From the NCBI GenBank assembly GCA_026709415.1, contig JAPOSZ010000022.1:1-59146 (forward strand): a stretch of 59,146 nt of DNA, given 5' to 3'. The notes below the pieces were generated by a model that did not search any database, was not told the DNA's origin, and saw nothing but the letters and a program-made list of their open reading frames with translations. The translations under genes and the position numbers were made by a program. The DNA comes from Flavobacteriaceae bacterium. Lineage in GTDB: Bacteria; Bacteroidota; Bacteroidia; Flavobacteriales; Flavobacteriaceae. Of this stretch, positions 19,583 through 29,358 are shown in pieces (positions within the stretch are counted from its first letter, which is position 1; every line of letters begins with the position of its first letter).

Positions 19583-20287
19583 TTACCAAGAAGAGGCTTT
19601 GATACCGTTTTTAAAGACGTCCATGGCCTCTCGATACAATCGCTTTTGATCTGAATGGATCCAATCGGTCCAATGTGCCCACTGAATGGCATATTTCATA
19701 TAAATCAATTTCATGCGAAGCGTATAAAGGTCTTCAACAATCAGATTTAAAAGGTCTAATCGGTCTTTAAAGGTCATGGGCTGAGAATTTTTAGAGGCTG
19801 TGACCATGGAGGCGATTTTCAACCAAATCAGATTGGCTTCTTTTTTAACAGACAAAGCAGAATTTTTGATGTCTTGGTTGTAGATAGGGTTTTTAGCCGC
19901 TTCATGTAAGATTTCAACGGTATAATCGCCAATACTTTTTAAAACAGAACGAGCCTCTTGAATTTGATTCATGCTGTGAATAATGGGAGCAGCCGTTGTC
20001 ATGGCTTCTTGGAATTTTTGTTCTAATGCAGCCAAACTGGTCAATGTTGCTGTTGCTGTTGTTTGGGCACCGGCTGTGGTAGTTATGGATTTTTTGATTT
20101 TGACCAGATTAGCATTTTCAATGCTATGATTTCTAGTAAGGGCTGTTAAAACGGCTGGATCAAAAACGATTTGTTGAGATTCTAAATGATGAGTCATCAA
20201 TAGCGTGATACCTAAAACAAAAACAAGATGTCTTTTGGATAAATCATTGGTTTTTCTACGATAAAAAACTTCTGTGTGCTTTCTCAT
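19583..20287 (-). CDS. traI: TraI-like exported helical protein of the conjugation operon
   Basis: 234 residues with an N-terminal export signal (LVFVLGITLLMTHHLESQ) followed by IVFDPAVLTALTRNHSIENANLVKIKKS, resembling the 'V(S)DPxxLAQ' opening of TraI/DUF4141 proteins, then long amphipathic helices. Family members are periplasmic, VirB5/TrbJ-like, of about this size. It follows traG after 73 bases. Assignment rests on the opening motif, size and order. Confidence 0.6.
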   Translation of the reverse strand: MRKHTEVFYRRKTNDLSKRHLVFVLGITLLMTHHLESQQIVFDPAVLTALTRNHSIENANLVKIKKSITTTAGAQTTATATLTSLAALEQKFQEAMTTAAPIIHSMNQIQEARSVLKSIGDYTVEILHEAAKNPIYNQDIKNSALSVKKEANLIWLKIASMVTASKNSQPMTFKDRLDLLNLIVEDLYTLRMKLIYMKYAIQWAHWTDWIHSDQKRLYREAMDVFKNGIKASSW

Positions 20288-20360
20288 TGGTTTATCATGA
20301 TTAAACTTTTTTTATAATCTGTCTATTTTAATATTCAGACAATTCAATTGATTTAAATCC

Positions 20361-22790
20361 TTAGACCGTTACTTGAGAAAAAGGATTATGGACACGGTGC
20401 ACAAAGGCACTTAATGAGAGATCACTTTTTTCAAAATCCATAACGAATTGATCCAACCCCTGACGATAACTCCCATAACGGTCAACATATATTTTGACCG
20501 CTTCTTTTTCTTTTCTTTCAGTCGTATAAATCAAATACTCATACAAGGAAACTTCCAATCCATAAACTTCACCGCTCGCTCCTCTTTTAATATAAACTTC
20601 CTTAAAACGTCCCCGGTGGGTTTTGTTATCTAGTTTATTGATAGTAAATATCTTTTTTTGTTCGATTTGATTGATGTTGAGTAGTTCTGCAATTGGTTGA
20701 TATGAATCCATGAACTTGGATTGGTCCAGTAAAATGACCGTATCGGAATTATTGATGATACTGTTTTTGACAATTTGATTACTGATGATGTCTTCGAGTT
20801 CTTGGGTTACCACAATCGCTTCTCCCCAAAATTTTCGAACTGTTTTGTAGACATAAAGAATATATCCGGCCATCATGGGGGATGAAATAGCTTTCCATGC
20901 TTCTTCAATAATCAAAGCTTTTCTTCCCTTTTTTAGTCGCATTTTTTGTAAAAACACATCCATAATAATGATGGTCGTGATGGGAAAAAGCAACTTATTG
21001 TCTTTGATATTATCAATTTCAAAAACAATAAAATTTTCATCGAATAACGAATTGTCGACCGATGCATTTAGGATGGACTCGTATTGACCGCCTCGATAAA
21101 ACTTTTTTAGAATAAACGCATATTCTTTGATATTGATTTGAACTTGGTGACGGACTTTAATTGATTGTAATTCGACGAGTGAAAATTCATAAAAGCTATT
21201 AAAGGATAATTCAGAAATTTTTGATTTGTTCCCCCACCAACATGCATAATAATTCGAGATCACTTCAATGAGCATACTTTCTTCCATTTGAGATAATCGT
21301 CCATCAACTCCCTTCCAGAGAATCCCAATCAAAGATTTTAAAAAATCTCTTTTTTCTTCATTGTACTCATCCTTAGTGATAGCAAATGGATTCATTGTAA
21401 TGGGATTGTCTTCACTATAGGTGACATACTTTCCATTGACATATTGACATAATCCCCAATAAGAACCCCCCGTATCTACAAGGACGATATCGGTGTTTTG
21501 ATCAACATATTGTTTAACCATATGGTTCATAAAAAAAGATTTTCCTGATCCGGAAGGCCCTAAAACAAATTTGTTTCGATTATTGATTCTGCCACTTTCC
21601 ATGGGTTGATCCGAAGTATCAATCGATAATGGTATACCATAACGATCGGTAAAATAAATTTTGAAATCCGAAGGTTCAGATTGTTGCAAGGTTTCTTTAT
21701 AAAAAAGGCACAATGCAGGTTCTAATGTCATTAAAAATTTATCATATCGTTTGAGTGTGTTGGCGTTACCAGGGAAAGCAGCCATATATAATTCTAGTTG
21801 GTTGTCGTTGGCAGAAGAAGGTGTTACTCCAAAAGAAAACAATTGACTTTCAATGAAATTTTGAGCTTTTTCTATGTGCTGGCCATACAAAAGCAATCCA
21901 AAATGAGTATAGACCAGTAAATCATTGTCTTGGGCAATCATCGTTAATACTTCTTCGATATCAGCTTTAGCCAAATTATTGGCTGGATCTGGGATTGATG
22001 AATGCCTTCTCTTTTTAGCTTCTAGTCGCATGATTTCTTTTCGTTGAGAAGGAATCATGATGACTTGGTTGTATACCAACGTTTCTAATTCAGGAACTCG
22101 AAATAAAAAGCCCATCAAATCTTCAGGAAAAGCATATCCTAAATTTTGCTGAATCACTGGTTTTATTTGACCCGGAAAATTGACTTGGTCAATATCCACG
22201 AGTGATATGGATTTCAAAATCTTATGATCAAATGCCAAATAGCCTTTATAGGCGTGGATGTTTTTAATGGATATTCTTTCTTGAGCAAAATCAAATCCGA
22301 TGAACCGCTTAATGGTGGTATCGATTTGGGATTTATTCATCAGTTCAACCCACCAACCATCGGACTGTAAAATGTGTATTACTTTTTGAACTCTGCTTAC
22401 AAAGTCTCTGTGGAGATTATCATTCCATTTAAAAAAAGTGTTTCTTTGGACTTCTTTAGTAATAGTGATAACCGTTTTGATTATCTGATGGCTTCTACCA
22501 TCGAAATGATTAAAAAACTTTTGGGTGAGGTATTCCTCTTGGGTTTGGCTTTTAAATACGGCACGACAAAAAATATCGGTTTTTTGAAAAATAAAACCAG
22601 GTCCAAGCGTTTTAATCACATTGGTTAAAACATCAACAAAATCATAGTAGAGATTTTGACTTCCACCATATTGTATAATGGGATTTCGGCAAAGCATTAT
22701 CGCAGAAAAATCGCCCAATGAATGAAACAGTGTGGGCAATGGTCCTGTTTCCGAAACTCCGATAAAAGGCAATTCAAATTTTTTTGCCAT
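20361..22790 (-). CDS. traG: TraG: VirB4-like conjugation ATPase
   Basis: About 809 residues from the Met at 22790 (MAKKFELPF...), which overlaps traF by 17 bases; a longer frame exists but the extra N terminus has no family match. Walker A GPSGSGKSFF lies near residue 411 and Walker B ALIIEEAWK near 628. The N-terminal TraG/VirB4 domain includes FIGVSETGPL and the helical CagE-like region. Conserved blocks also include IDTSDQPMESGRINNRNKFVLG and AIVVTQELEDI. It energises assembly of the transfer pilus and channel at the inner membrane. No frameshift is seen, unlike the coupling protein on the other side of the element. Confidence 0.93.
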   Translation of the reverse strand: MAKKFELPFIGVSETGPLPTLFHSLGDFSAIMLCRNPIIQYGGSQNLYYDFVDVLTNVIKTLGPGFIFQKTDIFCRAVFKSQTQEEYLTQKFFNHFDGRSHQIIKTVITITKEVQRNTFFKWNDNLHRDFVSRVQKVIHILQSDGWWVELMNKSQIDTTIKRFIGFDFAQERISIKNIHAYKGYLAFDHKILKSISLVDIDQVNFPGQIKPVIQQNLGYAFPEDLMGFLFRVPELETLVYNQVIMIPSQRKEIMRLEAKKRRHSSIPDPANNLAKADIEEVLTMIAQDNDLLVYTHFGLLLYGQHIEKAQNFIESQLFSFGVTPSSANDNQLELYMAAFPGNANTLKRYDKFLMTLEPALCLFYKETLQQSEPSDFKIYFTDRYGIPLSIDTSDQPMESGRINNRNKFVLGPSGSGKSFFMNHMVKQYVDQNTDIVLVDTGGSYWGLCQYVNGKYVTYSEDNPITMNPFAITKDEYNEEKRDFLKSLIGILWKGVDGRLSQMEESMLIEVISNYYACWWGNKSKISELSFNSFYEFSLVELQSIKVRHQVQINIKEYAFILKKFYRGGQYESILNASVDNSLFDENFIVFEIDNIKDNKLLFPITTIIIMDVFLQKMRLKKGRKALIIEEAWKAISSPMMAGYILYVYKTVRKFWGEAIVVTQELEDIISNQIVKNSIINNSDTVILLDQSKFMDSYQPIAELLNINQIEQKKIFTINKLDNKTHRGRFKEVYIKRGASGEVYGLEVSLYEYLIYTTERKEKEAVKIYVDRYGSYRQGLDQFVMDFEKSDLSLSAFVHRVHNPFSQVTV

Positions 22791-23076
22791 AGCGATAATT
22801 ACATGGAACAATAAAAATGCCTCGATGGCTTTTTTTATGGTATAATCCTTTTCGTTGTTTAACAGCACATAGAAATGAGCCCCCACCTCCAATGATTAAA
22901 AAAGAACACACGGCTAAAAAATAATTTCCAATGTTGACTATCACAATCGAACTAATTAACCCAATTAGTATGGCTCCTAGCCCCCAATAGATATATTTTC
23001 CTTTAAAGCCTTTAAATGTCAATGGTCTTTGAAGACCTCGATAGACTTTAAACACGTGTTGCTTTTCTTGCATCAA
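22774..23076 (-). CDS. traF: TraF-like (DUF4133, VirB3-like) membrane protein
   Basis: 100 residues: FKVYRGLQRPLTFKGFKGKYIYWGLG followed by two adjacent membrane helices and a basic tail. The 'Y+GLQ+PLxFKGL+' opening is diagnostic of DUF4133/TraF. VirB3-like proteins help VirB4 and pilin function in the inner membrane. Start codon is either of two adjacent Met codons. Confidence 0.9.
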   Translation of the reverse strand: MMQEKQHVFKVYRGLQRPLTFKGFKGKYIYWGLGAILIGLISSIVIVNIGNYFLAVCSFLIIGGGGSFLCAVKQRKGLYHKKSHRGIFIVPCNYRYGKKI

Positions 23077-23099
23077 TATTCAATTGACATTTTTTAATT

Positions 23100-23441
23100 C
23101 TAAAATGTGAGGCCAAAAAAGGCTTTGATCATGATACCAACCATGACTAAAAACAGACAAGCTCCCATCCAAGACATCAATGTTTTCTGAACATCTTGAT
23201 CCCCAGAATTCCATTTGATATAGACTCTTACCGCACCAATAAATCCAATGACTCCACCCAAAGCCAATACTAAATTGGAAACCGGAGCCAACCAAGACCT
23301 GACGGCTTTGTTGACTTCTGTGATTCCTTTTTTTGAATCTTGTCCAAGGGATTCAAATGACAAAATCACAAATACATAAATCAGAACCAACAGTGTGGTT
23401 CGGATCCGTTTTTGATTTTTTTTAGAGAAATAAATTAACAT
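23100..23441 (-). CDS. traE: TraE-like (DUF4134, VirB2-like pilin)
   Basis: 113 residues: cleavable signal (LLVLIYVFVILSFESLGQ), a linker and two membrane helices separated by the family motif (GGVIGFIGAVRVYIKWNSGDQDVQKTL split here as GGVIGFIGAVRVY and KWNSGDQDV). Membrane segment 2 ends in FLVMVGIMIKAFFG. This is the classical DUF4134/TraE pattern of the conjugative pilus subunit. It is followed 23 bases later by traF. Confidence 0.9.
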   Translation of the reverse strand: MLIYFSKKNQKRIRTTLLVLIYVFVILSFESLGQDSKKGITEVNKAVRSWLAPVSNLVLALGGVIGFIGAVRVYIKWNSGDQDVQKTLMSWMGACLFLVMVGIMIKAFFGLTF

Positions 23442-23472
23442 ATAACAATTAGTATAAATTCATTTTAATTGG

Positions 23473-23721
23473 TCAGGCAACTTTAAACCAGACTTTGATG
23501 ACACCACCAATAATACAGAGTATCAACGCTCCATAAATCCAGTTTCCTAGTTCACTCACAACGGGAAATCCATCTCGATTGTTCCAATTGGCATAGATTC
23601 GAAGTCCTCCGACGAATCCAATGACCCCACCGATAATCAGCAATAAACTAGCAACCTCATCAAAATAACTCTTGAGCGTGGTCGATTGTACTACCAATAA
23701 TAATAATGCTTGTAAAATCAT
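23473..23721 (-). CDS. Second TraE-like (DUF4134) pilin-type protein
   Basis: 82 residues with the same core as the next gene (GGVIGFVGGLRIYANWNNRD, then IYGALILCIIGGVIKVWF) but a much shorter N terminus (LQALLLLVVQS). It is a paralogue of traE placed just upstream. Two adjacent DUF4134 genes are also known in some Bacteroidetes elements. It could be an alternative or minor pilin. Confidence 0.82.
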   Translation of the reverse strand: MILQALLLLVVQSTTLKSYFDEVASLLLIIGGVIGFVGGLRIYANWNNRDGFPVVSELGNWIYGALILCIIGGVIKVWFKVA

Positions 23722-23954
23722 TTTTCTGATTGATTAATGGATTGCCCTTGATCATTTTGTATTTCTTGTTCCACCGAATCATCCAATATTTCATTTTCTA
23801 GTTGAACTTTCGTTGGTTGATCTTTACTTAAAATCAATTGTTGGATATCGGTTGTAGACTTTTTTTGAGCACCAAATAGATCCCATACAATTAAAATCAA
23901 GTAATAACTCAAATAAATGATGCTAACTATCTTGAGATATTCGATGGTGTTCAT
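23718..23954 (-). CDS. Small membrane protein, first gene of the tra operon
   Basis: 78 residues: one membrane helix near the N terminus (IVSIIYLSYYLILIVWDLFG) and an acidic cytoplasmic tail rich in Gln, Asp and Glu. It overlaps the next gene by 4 bases and starts 13 bases behind a near-consensus promoter, so it is almost certainly translated. No family recognised. Confidence 0.65.
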   Translation of the reverse strand: MNTIEYLKIVSIIYLSYYLILIVWDLFGAQKKSTTDIQQLILSKDQPTKVQLENEILDDSVEQEIQNDQGQSINQSEK

Positions 23955-23967
23955 TGATAATTTTATA

Positions 23968-23996
23968 CAAATATAAATATTTTATTTAATTACAAA
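23968..23996 (-). promoter_or_regulatory. Bacteroidota-type promoter of the tra operon
   Basis: Reading the minus strand: TTTG, 17 bases, then TATATTTG. This matches the -33 TTTG / -7 TAnnTTTG consensus of Bacteroidota housekeeping promoters exactly at both elements. The start codon of the first tra gene is 13 bases further on. Confidence 0.7.
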
Positions 23997-24399
23997 CATA
24001 TAGATAAATTTTTATTTATTGAAGGTCTAACCCATCTTGCTTTAGAGTTTTTTAATACTATCGGAAGCCAAATCGTTCTAAATCACCATATTATATCGAC
24101 TATTGGTTGAATTTTATGATGAGCCATTAAAAAATCGATTGAAACAAGTCTCACTCATTACGCCATTTAAATTGGCTACATTCCCAGGTTTTAAGATCCT
24201 TTTTCTATAATGATCAGGTAGAATCTTATGTGCAATCCAAGGAAGTATAATTTGTGCTTTAACAACTAATTATTTAAATCGGAATATTTTTTTTAATTTT
24301 GATTCGTGGTAAAATGGTTTTAAGACTATTTGAATTCCCACGATCATTTTTGAATTAACAAGAGGTTTTAAATTCAGACAATTGATTTTAATACCCGAT
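23997..24399. other. Divergent intergenic region between tra and mob sides
   Basis: About 400 AT-rich bases between the minus-strand tra operon and the plus-strand mob-like gene. No open frame is supported. In related elements the transfer origin often lies next to the first mob gene, so an oriT could be here, but I see no inverted repeat or nick motif that I can name. Confidence 0.35.
24372..24383 (+). repeat. Twelve-base repeat ATTCAGACAATT (one of three copies)
   Basis: The same 12-mer occurs at 20333-20344, here, and at 39440-39451. This copy lies 16 bases before the start codon of the mob-like gene; the other plus-strand copy lies ~50 bases before the ornithine-cyclodeaminase-family gene. 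All are intergenic. Function unknown. Confidence 0.4.
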
Positions 24400-24894
24400 A
24401 TGGACAAGCAAAAAGTTAAAGAAATGGAACCCAACATCACCTTTGATCTATCATCTCAAGATAATACTACCCAGACCAAAACCAACTCAAAATTTCAATC
24501 TAGACCTTCGACGAAAAGATTGATTGTGCACATCACTCAAGCTGATAAGAATCGTTTTGATCGAATAAAAAAAGATTATTTATTCAATTCTGGCAACTAT
24601 TCTACAGCTGGTTCTAATGCTGGCTTTTTCAGTTATTGTCTAGAACTTTTGGTATCCGATGAACAATCTAAACAATTGCCAGAGCAATACACTAGTTTTA
24701 TTGGTCGTCGAGGAAAACGCTCAACAAAAAATTCTGAAACTCGAAACCTTGCAATGCAATTGAATTTAGAATATGCATCCTACATCAAGTATATCACACT
24801 CATTTATTTTTCTACAGGTGGTTCTCCAGATATTAGTACAGCCCAGTTTTTCTCAAAGTTTTTAGATTTAGTTGAAAATTTAAAGCTATCATAA
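24400..24894 (+). CDS. Small basic protein at the mobA position
   Basis: 164 residues from the ATG at 24400; an upstream TTG in frame is less likely. Hydrophilic, with a basic linker (TKTNSKFQSRPSTKRLIVHITQADKNRFDRIKKDYLF, quoted discontinuously: SRPSTKRLIVHIT and NRFDRIKKDY) and a helical C terminus. No named domain is certain. It is the first plus-strand gene opposite the tra operon, where Bacteroidetes elements carry mobA, a small DNA-binding relaxosome accessory. I infer a similar role with low confidence; the RKLxVHIT-then-helix pattern could be a ribbon-helix-helix-like or other DNA-binding fold. Confidence 0.5.
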   Translation: MDKQKVKEMEPNITFDLSSQDNTTQTKTNSKFQSRPSTKRLIVHITQADKNRFDRIKKDYLFNSGNYSTAGSNAGFFSYCLELLVSDEQSKQLPEQYTSFIGRRGKRSTKNSETRNLAMQLNLEYASYIKYITLIYFSTGGSPDISTAQFFSKFLDLVENLKLS

Positions 24895-24922
24895 TGGTTT
24901 CAAATATTTGGGACTTATGTAT

Positions 24923-25084
24923 TTATCTTGAATTGGTTATTTCTGTTTTTGGATTGGAAGGAATGTTTGCTTTTTTAAAGACTTCTCCCATGACATAATC
25001 CACTTTTAAATGTAATTCCAAAAGAATCTTTTCGTAGTTTGGTAATTCTTCAAAAGGTCGTTTTTCGTTAGGTGGTTTTATCAT
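24923..25084 (-). CDS. Small hypothetical protein, 53 residues
   Basis: An open frame too short for usual cut-offs: it starts IKPPNEKRPFEELPNYEK, continues through a helical LLELHLKVDYVMGEVFKK and ends NPKTEITNSR. It is hydrophilic, has ordinary codon use for this genome and lies just past the 3' end of the methyltransferase pseudogene on the same strand. No family recognised; it may be a real small gene of the element. Confidence 0.35.
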   Translation of the reverse strand: MIKPPNEKRPFEELPNYEKILLELHLKVDYVMGEVFKKANIPSNPKTEITNSR

Positions 25085-25161
25085 CGTTTCATTTTGACCA
25101 TAAAAATTAGAAAAGTTTCATTAAACATAATTATATGTCAATATCGTTTATGAAGCTTCAA

Positions 25162-28073
25162 TTAATTTCTATAAGTCCCTCTTAGCGTTGGTTCTTGAGA
25201 CCATATTTCTCTCATTCTCTCAAGAATTGGTTGAGCTTGTGGTATTCCCATAATATCTAAAATGGCATTGTCAATAGCGATTCGTGTTTTGTCACAATGT
25301 ACCTCGACAAACTCATCCAAGGGTTGAGATTGTAAATCGTTAAAATAATCAACTGCTTTTTGAATTGACTCTTTTGAAAGCGTGTTAAAATCAGGAGTTG
25401 GAATTTTGCCAATGGCTTTTAGTGATATTCGAGAACGACCTGCTTGCTGAACTTGTCCTTGAGTCCAATGAATAAACAATCCTAAAGTTGAGTTAAACCA
25501 TAAAGCATAAGCCTAGTGGATATTTGGATTGCAATGTTTTAGAGATACCCAAGATACTCCTCCATGAACGAATTGTGATGTTGATGCTGATAAAACTCGC
25601 TGTGTATTCCATCTCAAATTTTATTGTAAAATAAATCACTTCTAAATTCTCTAATTTTTTCTCTATCCTCATCAGATTTATTTGGATTGGCGTAACATCG
25701 ATGAGTTGGATTAATTGTCAATGAGTTCTGCTTTGAACCTTCAACATTATTAAGTGATAAATCACCTTGATTGATATTATTTGTAATTGTAATATAAAAT
25801 GCACTTCGCTTACCAACTTGACTATTTTCTTCTCCTCCAATTCGATCTGGTCCGATTTCAAAAACCTGATTAATTTTTGTCATTCTAAAAGGAATGTTTC
25901 TTCTTAAACCATCGAATAGGATCAACCCATTAATTAGGTTCTTAGAAATCAAAGGAATTTCAAGATTATTGACTCCAAGTGGATACCAAGGTTTACCCTT
26001 GCCATCTCTTTCAAAAACATATAAACTCCAACATTTTCATTTCCAACTTTTATTGGTACGATGGTATCATATTCATATTTATCGTTACAAACTCGAGTAA
26101 CTTCATTAGCAATTATCGATGCTCTACCTATTTCAATAATCGATGCATGGAGCGTCACACAATTAATCCTAACAGATTTGTTTGGTTGTATTTTGAATTG
26201 TTCAATCTCATGACGAGTCGGTTTCTTCTTAGCAACTAACATCATTTCTGCCAAATTAGTGTCCGCAGATAATGCTTTTTTACCTAATGCACTTCCGACT
26301 TGAGGTGCAATCACAATAATCTCATCAAATTCTAATTCCATCATCTGACGTGTTTTGGACCATGAGTCAGCTCTACAAAACGTGATTGGTAAAACAAATC
26401 CCATTCTTCTTTTAAATTTAAGTTTTTGATTGGCTAAAACTAAAAACGAAGCTGCCATACCAGCAGTTTTTTCTGCTGGTTTATTTCTAATTAGATTTCC
26501 CCATCGTTTTTGGCACAGACTTCTTTCGCGGTCCGAAATATAGGTAAGATCAAATGCCGAACTACCCCTCCCTTTTGTTCTGGTATAAGGAGGGTTCATC
26601 AATATACAATCAATCGTGTTATTTCCGATGCGAATAACATCAAATTTTGATTCTTAACCACTCGAGATGCCTGATTTTGGTTTATCTTCACTAAAAATTA
26701 GGTTTTTGCTGGTTCTTCTGTCGTATCTAGGTATTCTAAACTTCCCGTCAGACCTTTCTCTGTACCAACATTAAGATAGGCTATTTGACTTTCTGGATAT
26801 GGATATGGGTTCCCTAATTGTACCAATGATGATGACGTTAAGTGAGCTGCAATGGGAGATATATCCAATCCTAACAAACCATTTTGCATCGCATCATTAT
26901 GAATATCTTCTTCTCTTTCTTCATCACTTTGATAACCTTCATGTTGTTTTAGAAATTTATTCCGAATAGCCATTGCTCTCCTAAATCCTGCCCTTAATAG
27001 TGTGCCTATGCCACACGCTAAGTCGGCGATCTTCAATGTTTTAAATATCTCTTCATCTTTCCACTGATGATCATCCAAATCATTTTCTGTAATGACCAAT
27101 CTTGAAAGAAATTCAGCGGTTGAATCTTGGGTATAAAACGTTGCAGCTTTTTTTCGATCATCACTTATTTTGGGGAATAACTCACACCCAAAATGGATGT
27201 TTTTGGAAAATTGACTCGCTAAAATATCCTGCACACATTTAGCAATCTCTTTTAATGCTTTAGGTGTCCATGTTGGATCGATTTGATTAAAATACGGAGT
27301 GATTGCTTTGCTGGATTGAAGATGTTAGTCCAATTTTCATTGGTAATTTGATGTCAAGAAGAGGAAACCTGATATTCAGGAATCCCAGAGTCTGCAACGA
27401 TTAGAGGAAGTGGTTGCACAAACTTTTTGTTTCGTTTTCTAATGGTTTGTTGGGTTAAAAAGACATTAAGCCATAGAACCAACGAAGTTTTCACCACTGA
27501 AATGGATGTATACTGATTTAATATTTCACTAATTTCGTCAATATGATGCTGAGTTAAATTTATTTCATCGGCTATACCGTTGATTCTATTGGCAATTTGA
27601 TTGCTTAAAGCATCGATGTTCTTTGTTGTTAAAACCACTCTGGGTAAAAAATCAACCAATGAATTGGTGTCTCCTTTAATGAAACCACTACTTGGAAAAC
27701 GATTGTATTTTTCAGTATCCCTTTCTTTTTGGAAAAAAGCATAGTAAAGACAAGCCGAATTGCCTCTCAATACCTTTTCTAATCTTTCGATTGAAAATGT
27801 TCTAACTTTTTTGGAATGAATAGAGAAATTGTGGTTTGAATTATTTTACCGTTTTTCAATTCTGAACTCAAACGATTAATCGCATTTCTATCAGCATCTC
27901 GTTGATCAAAAGAACACTCAATAATGACATGTTGACCTAATAATTCAATATAAATATCGCATCGACTACCTCCATCTAAAATACTTGTATCTTCGGGTTG
28001 AACCTTAATCTCTCCATAATTTTTTCTTAATGGCCTTTGCTAATTCTATATTAAAAGTTTGCTCGTGTAACAT
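25162..28073 (-). pseudogene. N6-adenine DNA methyltransferase, multiply frameshifted
   Basis: Pieces in different frames line up into one ~950-residue protein. It begins at 28073 (LHEQTFNIELAKAIKK), shifts frame in an A-run, continues with GGSRCDIYIELLGQHVIIECSFDQ, shifts again, and runs through RGNSACLYYAFFQKERD to SGIPEYQVS. Further on are the SAM-binding motif IADLACGIGTLL, the catalytic MNPPYTRTKG, and a C-terminal target-recognition-like end (FIHWTQGQVQQAGRSRISLKAIGKIP). An in-frame TAA just before the NPPY block and at least four frame changes break it. The motifs are those of type I/IIG-like N6-adenine methylases; the opening part resembles a nuclease-like or helical N domain. No matching restriction gene is seen. 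Mixed stops and shifts argue for real decay rather than one sequencing error. Confidence 0.82.
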
Positions 28074-28198
28074 TATTGGTCACTGTAAATTCTATACTAT
28101 CCTAAAATTAATTTTTGATACGTCCACCGGTCATCGGTTATATTAGCTACTAACACGACCATGCGATCCAAAACACTCATGCTTTTGGTATGGTGTCC

Positions 28199-28990
28199 TC
28201 AAGTCAATTCTTGGATATAACGATGCCAATGTTTTTTGCTCCACCCATGGTGCGTTCCTTTGTAAGCTCTTTTAACACGAGACCAAAAAAATTCGATGCC
28301 GTTGGTATGGATGGCTCCATTTACAAATTTTCTTTGGCTATGACAAACAGATTGATGTTTTCGATCCAGCCCATGGTAGCCTTTAGCTCCATCCGTATAA
28401 ACGATAGCACTAGGTGTTGTGTTGTTGTCAATGAACTCATGGCGTGTTTCTTTATCGGTATGTTCGATGACTTTGGCCATCACTTGATTCGTTTCACGGT
28501 TCAATGCCCCTACCACAGGAACTTTACCCGCACTCCATCGACCTAAATGATACAACATCATGCGTCGGTATTTCGACATATTCGTCCTTCTGCCACCAAT
28601 ATAATTCTCATCGACTTCCACAGTGCCTCTAAATTTTTGCGAATCTAAGGAACACATGGCTCGTATGCGATGTAAATAAATACTAAGTGGTTCCTTGTCG
28701 AATATTTAAATCCTTGGATAATAAAGACGGACGTTAAACCTTTGGGACTGTTCAAATATAAATACTCATCCGCCCATACTTTTAATAGTAATCTTGATTT
28801 TTCCATTGGCGTTCCCGTTCGGACACTAAAATATTTTTGACCGCATTAATGTGATATCCACTGCAGTAAGTACACTTGACTTTTCCACCCCATCGTTTTT
28901 TTTCAAACCATGCTTTTGTTATTTCTTCGATTGAAAAGGTTTCTTGTATTTCAAATAATGATCAATGCTTCATCGTTAGTAAGTTTGATT
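28199..28990 (-). mobile_element. IS1595-family insertion sequence remnant (transposase pseudogene)
   Basis: The main open piece (28199-28657) is the ISXO2-like transposase domain: GTVEVDENYIGGRR, IVYTDGAKGYHGL, FVNGAIHTNGIEFFWSRVKRAYKGTHH. Upstream on the same strand, in other frames, are the zinc-ribbon segment FEKKRWGGKVKCTYCSGYHIN and a middle part interrupted by stops (LKVWADEYLYL, LTSVLLSK...). At least three frame breaks separate them. Acidic residues of the DDE-type core are visible in the intact part. I could not find convincing terminal inverted repeats or a target duplication, so the ends are approximate. Confidence 0.8.
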
Positions 28991-29358
28991 GAAACAAAAA
29001 CAAGCAAATTCAAGTTAATCGTATAGATCCCATATTTTTCTTATAATCTTTGAGAGCACTTTAAAGTTTACCCCCCCCTTTTATTTGGATTCATTTTAAA
29101 ATCAGTGATAAAATTAACCTATCACTTTTAATTCAAAGTTGGAAGGACTTTGTGTGCCTTTAATTGTAATGCATCTAATCAACTGTTTCAATCACGATAG
29201 AACGCCGTTCATAGGAACTCAAGTTTTTAAATACATCAATTAATTTTTGGATATAAGCGATCCATCTAAATCCCATTCCTGAGTGCGATGAATGGCTTCA
29301 GTGTTTTAATCTCATAATATATTTATTTTTTATATTTATATTAACAAACCGACATTCC
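28991..29358. other. Intergenic region with C8 tract
   Basis: About 370 AT-rich bases between the IS remnant and the coupling-protein gene. A run of eight C lies at 29071-29078. No supported gene or promoter pair seen. Confidence 0.4.

Noticed and set aside
23997-24399. Transfer origin between tra and mob genes
   Set aside because: Expected by analogy, but no nick motif or inverted repeat could be identified.
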